The translations under genes were made by a program, and so were the position numbers. A stretch of 11,420 nucleotides of DNA, from contig CAZOAT010000080.1 in NCBI GenBank assembly GCA_964577965.1, positions 1 to 11,420 of the forward strand. The letters are read 5' to 3'. Below, piece after piece: positions 5,871 through 11,420 of the stretch. Source of the stretch: DASUUI01 sp964577965 (GTDB taxonomy: Bacteria > Gemmatimonadota > Gemmatimonadetes > Gemmatimonadales > Gemmatimonadaceae). The notes beneath the pieces are model-generated. The model did no database searches. It worked only from the letters and a program-made list of their open reading frames with translations, and had not been told where the DNA came from. How positions within the stretch are numbered: position 1 is the first letter of the stretch; each line of letters starts with the position of its first letter.

Positions 5871-6583
5871 CGTCTCCGCAGCCGGAGATCGGGCCCTACC
5901 CAGTAGTGCGCTCCGGTGCCGCGCTGGACTCCGGCGCCGCACCGGCCACGCCGCGGAACGTGCCGCACACCGGCGGTGCGGAGAACCCGTCCGCCGCAGC
6001 GCTGCATGAGCGCTTCGGAGACGCGGTTGTCCGCTCCCAGGTGGTGTGGGGCGAGACGACGGTGTACGTCAGCCCGGAGAGTGTGTTGGAGATCGTGCGC
6101 TGGCTGCACGACGATCCATCGCAGCGGTACGAGTACCTCGCGGACGTCACTGCTGTCGAGTACAGAGACGACGAGCGGCCGCTGGAGGTCGTGTGGCACC
6201 TCCGCTCTCTGGCGTACCGTCGCTTTCTCCGCCTGAAGGCGATACTCCCGAGCAACCGGCTCACGGTGCCGTCGGTATGGCCGGTGTACCGGGGTGCCGA
6301 CTGGCTCGAGCGCGAGTGCTTCGACATGTTCGGCATTCAGTTCGAGGGACATCCCGACCTGCGGCGCATCCTCATGTGGGAGCAGTACAGCGAGGGGTTC
6401 CCGCTGCGGAAGGATTTTCCGCTGCGCGGGCGCTTCAGCCGCTCCGAGCAGCTCCGCCAGTCGCTGGCGCAGAACCCGGAAGCCCGCTATTCGATGGAGG
6501 AGCTCAGTATCGCCGACGCCTTCGAGGATCTTCCAGTCGACATGCGTGAGCGCCTGCAGCAGGGCGAGGAGACGGGCGAATAG
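5867..6583 (+). CDS. nuoC: NADH-quinone oxidoreductase subunit C
   Basis: 238 residues, the 30-kDa subunit of the peripheral arm, which helps seat NuoD and NuoB. The signature WLERECFDMFGIQFEGHPDL (146-165) is followed by RRILM and DFPLRGRF. The GTG start overlaps the nuoB stop by 4 nt (GTGA), pointing to translational coupling. About 45 residues rich in Pro, Ala and Gly precede the conserved domain; they look disordered and have no counterpart in typical NuoC. NuoC and NuoD are separate here, not fused as in E. coli. Confidence 0.95.
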   Translation: MTSPQPEIGPYPVVRSGAALDSGAAPATPRNVPHTGGAENPSAAALHERFGDAVVRSQVVWGETTVYVSPESVLEIVRWLHDDPSQRYEYLADVTAVEYRDDERPLEVVWHLRSLAYRRFLRLKAILPSNRLTVPSVWPVYRGADWLERECFDMFGIQFEGHPDLRRILMWEQYSEGFPLRKDFPLRGRFSRSEQLRQSLAQNPEARYSMEELSIADAFEDLPVDMRERLQQGEETGE

Positions 6584-7893
6584 TGGCCGACAGGCGAACG
6601 GTCGAGGTCGAGCTCTCCACCAGCGGCCTGGACGCGCAGGGGCGACCGCAGCGTGTCCCGCTCGTCACCGACGAATCAGGCGGCGTCATGACACTGGAGC
6701 CGCCCCTGCCGATGGAGCCCGACTTCGGCGGGCAGCACATGCTGATCAACATCGGCCCGCAGCACCCGGCCACGCACGGCGTGCTTCGACTGGTGCTGGA
6801 GCTCGATGGCGAGACGGTGGTCCGCTGCATCCCGCACATCGGCTACCTGCACTGCGGCTTCGAGAAGATCGGCGAGTACAGGCAGTACAACCAGATCATT
6901 CCGTGGACCGACCGCGAGGACTACCTGAACTCGCCGGGCAACAACGTCGCATTCGCGCTCGGGGCGGAGCGGCTTTTCGGCGTGGAGATCACGGAGCGGT
7001 GCAGGGTGCTGCGCGTGATCGCGTGCGAGCTGTCGCGGATCATGTCGCACCTGGTGTGGCTCGGCACGACATGCATAGACATCGGCGCCTTCACGCCGTT
7101 CCTCTGGTCGTTCCAGGAGCGGGAGAACATCTACAAGCTGCTGGAGGACTGGAGCGGCGCGCGCCTCACGACATCGATGACACGTGTCGGCGGAATGATG
7201 GCCGACATCCCCAGAGGGTGGACCGACGGGCTGCGCAGCTTCACACGCACCTTCCCGAGGACGATCGATGAGATCGACAGTCTGCTCACGCGCAACGCGA
7301 TCTGGGTCGGGCGCACGGTTGGCCTCGGCGTGATGACTCCGGACGAAGCCACAAACTACGGACTCTCCGGGCCAATGCTGCGCGCTTCCGGTGTCGATTA
7401 CGACGTGCGCAAGGACTTCCCGTACCTCGACTACGAGACTTACGACTTCGAAGTTCCGGTGGGAGAGCATGGCGACGTGTACGACCGTTATCTCGTTCGG
7501 ATGGAGGAGATGCGCCAGTCGGTGCGCATTCTGAACCAGGCGCTGGAGCGGCTCCCGGACGGGCCGGTGAACGTCGATGATCCGCGCCTCATCCTTCCGC
7601 CAAAGTCCAAGGCCACGAGCGAGATGGAGTCGATGATCCACCACTTCAAGGTGGTGATGGAAGGGCCGCGTCCGCCGATCGGCGAATCGTACGTCGCTGT
7701 CGAGAGCCCGAAGGGTGAGAAGGGCTACTATATGGTCTCCGACGGGACATCCAAGCCGGTGCGCTGGCGCATCCGGCCGCCTTCGTTCGTGAACCTCTCC
7801 GCCATTCCCAAAATGGTCGAGGGACATCTGCTGTCCGACGTCATCGCCATCAACGCAAGCATCGATATTGTGATGGGAGAGATTGACAGGTGA
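6583..7893 (+). CDS. nuoD: NADH-quinone oxidoreductase subunit D
   Basis: 436 residues, the 49-kDa subunit forming the quinone-binding cavity with NuoB. NIGPQHPATHGVLRL (56-70) carries H65, and WTDREDYLNSPGNN (108-121) carries Y114; these correspond to the quinone head-group ligands His59/Tyr108 of the bovine subunit. YLHCGFEKIGEYR (88-100) and the end SIDIVMGEIDR are typical. The start GTG shares one base with the nuoC stop (TAGTG), with GGAG about 11 nt upstream. An ATG at 6688 would remove a 35-residue N-terminal extension and is an alternative start. The scaffold gap begins 36 nt after the stop, so what directly follows is unknown. Confidence 0.96.
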   Translation: MADRRTVEVELSTSGLDAQGRPQRVPLVTDESGGVMTLEPPLPMEPDFGGQHMLINIGPQHPATHGVLRLVLELDGETVVRCIPHIGYLHCGFEKIGEYRQYNQIIPWTDREDYLNSPGNNVAFALGAERLFGVEITERCRVLRVIACELSRIMSHLVWLGTTCIDIGAFTPFLWSFQERENIYKLLEDWSGARLTTSMTRVGGMMADIPRGWTDGLRSFTRTFPRTIDEIDSLLTRNAIWVGRTVGLGVMTPDEATNYGLSGPMLRASGVDYDVRKDFPYLDYETYDFEVPVGEHGDVYDRYLVRMEEMRQSVRILNQALERLPDGPVNVDDPRLILPPKSKATSEMESMIHHFKVVMEGPRPPIGESYVAVESPKGEKGYYMVSDGTSKPVRWRIRPPSFVNLSAIPKMVEGHLLSDVIAINASIDIVMGEIDR

Positions 7894-7929
7894 TCGTTTG
7901 CGTCGATTCTCGGGTCCGCTGGGTCGCTC

Positions 7930-8029
7930 NNNNNNNNNNNNNNNNNNNNNNNNNNNNNNNNNNNNNNNNNNNNNNNNNNNNNNNNNNNNNNNNNNNNNNN
8001 NNNNNNNNNNNNNNNNNNNNNNNNNNNNN
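7930..8029. other. Assembly gap of 100 Ns
   Basis: Exactly 100 undetermined bases, the conventional placeholder for a scaffold gap of unknown size. The left flank ends in TCGCTC and the right flank begins TCGCTCTCGCTC, so a simple TCGCTC-rich tract probably broke the assembly. Reading frames drawn across it are meaningless. Genes could be missing between nuoD and the ybjQ-like gene. Confidence 0.98.
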
Positions 8030-8117
8030 TCGCTCTCGCTCCGCGGCTCACTGGCTACGCCCACACACTCACACTCGCTCCACGGGCCATCGATTCCAGC
8101 GCCGCAGGGGCAGCCCG

Positions 8118-8471
8118 ATGACTGCGCGTGGCAGCGCGGGAGTCGTGCTCAGCACGACCGACTCAGTGGCGGGCTACGAGGTCGAGTCGGTGCTCGGCGT
8201 CGTGAGCGCGGAGTGGGTCGGCGGTGTCAACGTGTTCCGCGACATGTTCGCAGGCATCCGCAACATCGTCGGCGGCCGGAGCGCGGCGCTGGAGAAGGAG
8301 ATGAAGGCCGGACGCGAGGCGGTGCTCCAGGAGCTTCAGGAGCGTGCGGCGGGGCTCGGCGCGGATGCCGTTGTGACTATCCGCCTTGACTCCTCGCCGA
8401 TCTCAGGCGGCTCCGGTGCGATGCTGATGCTCGGTGGGATCGGAACTGCCGTTCGCCTGAGGCGCGCATGA
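8118..8471 (+). CDS. YbjQ-family protein (heavy-metal-binding domain, DUF74)
   Basis: 117 residues matching the small YbjQ/UPF0145 family almost end to end. Visible: TTDSVAGYEVESVLGVVSAE, then GVNVFRDMFAGIRNIVGGRS (36-55), the helical EKEMKAGREAVLQELQERAAGLGADAVV and the C-terminal GSGAMLMLGGIGTAVRL. Members form ring-like oligomers. The name 'heavy-metal-binding' is a database label; a biochemical role is not established. ATG at 8118 has AGGGG 7 nt upstream. The stop overlaps the nuoE start in ATGA, so the gene is translationally coupled to nuoE and sits inside the complex I operon. This is not a usual nuo gene. Upstream it is separated from the gap by about 90 nt of low-complexity sequence. 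Role in complex I: unknown, inference only. Confidence 0.92.
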   Translation: MTARGSAGVVLSTTDSVAGYEVESVLGVVSAEWVGGVNVFRDMFAGIRNIVGGRSAALEKEMKAGREAVLQELQERAAGLGADAVVTIRLDSSPISGGSGAMLMLGGIGTAVRLRRA

Positions 8472-9007
8472 CCGGACCCGCACGGGGACTCGAGCAGGCA
8501 GCCCACGCGCATCACGAAACGGCGGAGGAGTACCAGCCGGTGTTCGTCGGCGCGAGGCACGACGAGCTTGAAGAGATCTGCCGCCGATACCCGACCCGGA
8601 TGGCGGCATTGCTCCCGGCATTGTGGATCGTTCAGGAGCAGCGCGGGTGGATCAGCGAGAACGCGATGGCTGAGGTCGCCGACGTGCTGGATCTGACGCC
8701 AGCGTACGTGAAGGGCGTCGTGACGTTCTACTACATGTACCACCAGCACCCGGTCGGTAAGTACTTCATCCAGGTGTGTACGACGTCGCCGTGCGGGATA
8801 TGCGGCGCCGAGGATGTGGTGCGAGCGCTGCTCCGCGAGACGAAGTGCGGCGAGCTGGGTGAAACTTCGCCCGACGGCAAGTACACCGTGATAGAGGTGG
8901 AATGCCTCGGCGCGTGCGGCTTCGCCACGCCAGTGATGGTCAACGACGATTTCGTGGAATCAGTGACCGCGGAGAACGTTCCGCAGCTGCTGGAGCGTTA
9001 CCAGTGA
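8468..9007 (+). CDS. nuoE: NADH-quinone oxidoreductase subunit E
   Basis: 179 residues, the 24-kDa thioredoxin-like subunit of the NADH dehydrogenase module. It carries the [2Fe-2S] cluster N1a. The ligands are C104 and C109 in VCTTSPCGICG (C-x4-C) and C146 and C150 in VECLGACGF (C-x3-C). The N-terminal helical part, YPTRMAALLPALWIVQEQRGWIS, is typical. The start overlaps the ybjQ-like stop by 4 nt. The stop overlaps the GTG of a possible micro-ORF that leads to nuoF. Confidence 0.96.
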   Translation: MTGPARGLEQAAHAHHETAEEYQPVFVGARHDELEEICRRYPTRMAALLPALWIVQEQRGWISENAMAEVADVLDLTPAYVKGVVTFYYMYHQHPVGKYFIQVCTTSPCGICGAEDVVRALLRETKCGELGETSPDGKYTVIEVECLGACGFATPVMVNDDFVESVTAENVPQLLERYQ

Positions 9008-9084
9008 AACGCCCAGTGAGCAGCTGCGCCGCCGTTCCGACCAGGCAGGCGGCGCGCGTAACTCAGTCAACCGAGACCAGCTGA
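9004..9084 (+). CDS. Possible 26-codon coupling micro-ORF between nuoE and nuoF
   Basis: A short frame starts with GTG at 9004, overlapping the nuoE stop in GTGA, and ends with TGA at 9082-9084, which shares one base with the nuoF start in TGATG. GGAG lies 8 nt upstream of the GTG, inside nuoE. The peptide (VKRPVSSCAAVPTRQ...) is basic and Ser/Thr-rich and has no family I know. nuoF itself has no Shine-Dalgarno sequence. The frame may carry ribosomes across the 76-nt nuoE-nuoF spacer, or be chance. Confidence 0.35.
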   Translation: MKRPVSSCAAVPTRQAARVTQSTETS

Positions 9085-10424
9085 TGGGTTTCCCTCACGC
9101 CATCCACAAGCGCGAAACTCCGGTATTGTCGAGGCACTTCGGAAACACCGAGGCGAGGACGCTTGACGGCTGGCGCCGACTCGGCGGCTATCAGGCGCTC
9201 GAGAACGCGCTCGCGATGCAGCCAGCGGAAATCACCGAGATCGTGAAGGCCTCGGGGTTACGCGGTCGGGGTGGCGCCGGATTCCCGACAGGGCTGAAGT
9301 GGTCGTTCATGAAGATCGGTGACGGCAAGCCGCACTACCTGTGCTGCAACGCCGACGAGTCCGAGCCCGGCACATTCAAGGACCGCGAGATCATGCGGTG
9401 GACGCCCCACGCGCTGATCGAAGGGTGCGCGATCGCCTCTTATGCCATCGGCGCGGAGGTGTGCTACATCTACATCCGAGGCGAGTTCACCGAGCCGCTT
9501 GCCGAGGTGTCGCGAGCCCTGAGAGAGGCCTACGACGGCGGTATACTCGGCGGCAACGCGATGGGCTCCGGCAAGCGCGTGGACATGTACATCCACAAGG
9601 GTGCCGGCGCGTACATCTGCGGCGAAGAGACCGCGTTGATGAACTCGATCGAGGGGCGCCGCGGCAACCCGCGCATCAAGCCCCCGTTTCCGGCAGTCTC
9701 CGGCGTATTCGGGCAGCCGACCACGATCAACAACGTGGAGACGCTGGCCGCCGTGCCGTGCATCCTCAGCCGGGGCGCCGAGTGGTACAAGGGGATGTCG
9801 CTGTCCGACCCGAAGAGCACCGGCACCAAACTCTTCTCGGTGTGTGGCAACGTCGCGAAGCCGGGCAACTATGAAGTCGTGATGGGCTTCCCGTTCCGGG
9901 AGTTCCTGTATGACCTGTGCGGCGGCGCCCTGCCCGGGCGGAAGCTCAAGGCGATCATTCCCGGCGGCGTGTCGGTCCCGATCCAGACGATGGAGGAGGC
10001 CGAGGCCACGCTCATGGACTATGAAGGGTTCGTAGAGCACGGCTCCATGCTCGGATCAGGCGGCGTCGTCGTGATCGACGATGCGCAGAACATGGTTCGG
10101 GTCATAGCGCGCATCGCGCGCTTCTTTGCACATGAGAGCTGCGCACAGTGCACACAGTGTCGCGAAGGCACGGCGTGGGCGACGCGGATACTGGAGCGGA
10201 TCGCCGCGGGCCAGGGCACGACGGAGGATCTCGACACTCTGCTGGCGATCTCCGAAGACATGACAGGCAAGACGATCTGCGTGCTTAGCGACTCCTGCGC
10301 GACTCCGATCGTATCCGGAATCAGGAAGTTCGGCGCCGAGTTCGAGGCGATGATCAAGGGACGGAAGTACCACGCGCGGGGCGCCCCGCGTCCGGCAGAA
10401 CTTTCCGCCGGAGCCGCCGCATGA
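9084..10424 (+). CDS. nuoF: NADH-quinone oxidoreductase subunit F
   Basis: 446 residues, the 51-kDa subunit where NADH is oxidised by FMN. Nucleotide and FMN sites: GLRGRGGAGFPTGLKW (58-73), CCNADESEPGTFKDRE (87-102) and GAGAYICGEETALMNSIEG (173-191). Cluster N3 ligands: C353, C356 and C359 in SCAQCTQCREG and C399 in GKTICVL. An extra cysteine (C405, SDSCATP) lies near N3 where most homologues have a small residue. The frame is open upstream as far as nuoE but has no start codon there, so ATG at 9084 is the only reasonable start despite the missing Shine-Dalgarno sequence. The stop overlaps the nuoG start (ATGA). Confidence 0.96.
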   Translation: MGFPHAIHKRETPVLSRHFGNTEARTLDGWRRLGGYQALENALAMQPAEITEIVKASGLRGRGGAGFPTGLKWSFMKIGDGKPHYLCCNADESEPGTFKDREIMRWTPHALIEGCAIASYAIGAEVCYIYIRGEFTEPLAEVSRALREAYDGGILGGNAMGSGKRVDMYIHKGAGAYICGEETALMNSIEGRRGNPRIKPPFPAVSGVFGQPTTINNVETLAAVPCILSRGAEWYKGMSLSDPKSTGTKLFSVCGNVAKPGNYEVVMGFPFREFLYDLCGGALPGRKLKAIIPGGVSVPIQTMEEAEATLMDYEGFVEHGSMLGSGGVVVIDDAQNMVRVIARIARFFAHESCAQCTQCREGTAWATRILERIAAGQGTTEDLDTLLAISEDMTGKTICVLSDSCATPIVSGIRKFGAEFEAMIKGRKYHARGAPRPAELSAGAAA

Positions 10425-11420
10425 ACGGCGAGCAGAAAATGGTCACGCTCACGATCGAAGGGCGGGAGGTTGTCGTCCCCGAAGGGACGTCGCTGCTCGA
10501 GGCGGCGAAAACAGTCGGCGTGCTCATTCCCCACTACTGCTACCACCCCGGTCTGCCGGTCGCAGGTGTGTGTCGCATGTGCCTGGTCGAGGTGGAGAAG
10601 GCGCCTAAGCTCGCGCCCGCATGCGCGACCGCGGCCGCGGATGGCCAGGTGGTCCATGTGCACTCAGAGCAGTCGCGGAATGCGCGTAAAGGCGTGCTCG
10701 AGATGCTGCTCATCAACCACCCCCTGGACTGCCCGATCTGCGACCAGTCCGGCGAGTGCGAGCTGCAGGACTACACGTTCCAGGAGGGGCGCAGGGATTC
10801 GCGGTACCGGGAGCCGAAGCGGTTCAACCCGGTGGAGGATTTCGGCGGCGACGTCGTGTACGTGCCCAACCGCTGTATCCTCTGCACTCGCTGCGTGCGT
10901 TTCATGGACGACGTGGCCGAGGAGCCGACACTGGGCGTCGTGGAGCGTGGCGACCGCGCGCTGATCGGCAAGTTCCCGGAAAAGGACCTGACGCATCCGT
11001 GGGCAGGGAACGTCATCGACCTGTGTCCGGTCGGTGCGCTGCTGTCCAAGGACTCGCTCAACAAGGCGCGCGCGTGGGAGCTGGACCGCACAGCCTCCAT
11101 CTGCCCCAACTGCACGCAGGGGTGCAACATCATCATGGAGACGCGCGACGAGGTCGTCATGCGCCTCCGGCCACGTCCGAACGCCGACGTAAACAGGTAT
11201 TTCATGTGCGATTATGGCCGGTTGAACTACCGCTGGCTGAACAGGCCCGACCGGATCGAGCGGCCGATGATGCAGCAGAGTGCTGCGCTGGTGACCGCCG
11301 AATGGGAACCCGCGATCGCTGCCGCAGCTGATGCACTCCGGGGTCGCCAGGCGCACGTCGTCGTGTCGCCGATGCTGTCGAACGAAGCGCTGTACCTGCT
11401 GTCCCGGCTGATCGAGCGGA
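10421..11420 (+). CDS. nuoG: NADH-quinone oxidoreductase subunit G (3' end beyond window)
   Basis: The first 333 residues of the 75-kDa subunit, open to the window edge. It carries the electron wire from the NADH site. N1b [2Fe-2S]: C40, C51, C54 and C68. N5 [4Fe-4S]: H100 and C104, C107, C113 in NHPLDCPICDQSGEC. N4: C152, C155, C158 in RCILCTRC and C202 in DLCPVGAL. A fourth set, C228, C231, C235 (CPNCTQGC) and C263 (FMCDYGR), fits the off-pathway cluster N7 found in only part of the family. The molybdopterin-oxidoreductase-like domain begins near residue 225. ATG overlaps the nuoF stop in ATGA. Confidence 0.95.
   Translation, partial: MNGEQKMVTLTIEGREVVVPEGTSLLEAAKTVGVLIPHYCYHPGLPVAGVCRMCLVEVEKAPKLAPACATAAADGQVVHVHSEQSRNARKGVLEMLLINHPLDCPICDQSGECELQDYTFQEGRRDSRYREPKRFNPVEDFGGDVVYVPNRCILCTRCVRFMDDVAEEPTLGVVERGDRALIGKFPEKDLTHPWAGNVIDLCPVGALLSKDSLNKARAWELDRTASICPNCTQGCNIIMETRDEVVMRLRPRPNADVNRYFMCDYGRLNYRWLNRPDRIERPMMQQSAALVTAEWEPAIAAAADALRGRQAHVVVSPMLSNEALYLLSRLIER

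Noticed and set aside
6676..8064. Long minus-strand frame opposite nuoD that crosses the Ns.
   Set aside because: Shadow of the nuoD codon pattern; part of it is translated from undetermined bases.
7883..8471. Plus-strand frames running from nuoD through the gap into ybjQ.
   Set aside because: They depend on 100 placeholder Ns; the real gene starts at 8118 with its own ribosome site.

Overview
The window comes from a high-GC Gram-negative bacterium. It encodes an outer-membrane polysaccharide export protein, a lipobox-bearing hydrolase and a complete-looking start of a respiratory complex I operon. The style of the Nuo proteins and the YbjQ gene inside the nuo operon make me think of Gemmatimonadota or a similar soil lineage, but this is a guess that I cannot check by search. 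There are no tRNA or rRNA genes, no transposases and no CRISPR array. A run of exactly 100 Ns (7930-8029) is a scaffold gap, so the sequence is a draft assembly and the real distance across it is unknown.

Left third, minus strand (about 2532 down to 1): the start of an exopolysaccharide operon. Reading right to left there is a sigma70-like promoter, a leader of about 390 nt, a GEMM-I (cyclic-di-GMP-I) riboswitch aptamer, an intrinsic terminator directly after it, a polyprenyl-phosphate glycosyl-1-phosphate transferase, and a Wza-like export protein cut by the window edge. The riboswitch and terminator were found by reading the sequence and are the most informative regulatory feature here. They imply that transcription of the capsule/EPS operon is gated by a cyclic dinucleotide.

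Middle, minus strand (4492 down to 2916): a two-gene unit of a predicted lipoprotein alpha/beta hydrolase and dCTP deaminase, 5 nt apart. The 805-nt stretch between dcd and the EPS transferase holds the EPS promoter and leader and an 18-bp tandem duplication, but no credible gene.

Right half, plus strand (4849 to the end): the NADH:quinone oxidoreductase operon nuoA-B-C-D, [assembly gap], ybjQ-like gene, nuoE, a possible 26-codon micro-ORF, nuoF, nuoG (cut by the edge). Most junctions are stop/start overlaps (GTGA, TAGTG, ATGA, TGATG), so the genes are probably translationally coupled. The shared upstream region (4493-4848), between the divergent hydrolase and nuo genes, carries a 4 x 13-bp tandem repeat, a good promoter (TTGAAA-17-TAGACT) and a perfect 6-2-6 inverted repeat just downstream of the predicted start point. 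The cluster ligands for N2 (NuoB), N1a (NuoE), N3 (NuoF) and N1b, N4, N5 and N7 (NuoG) are all visible, so the encoded complex should be catalytically competent.
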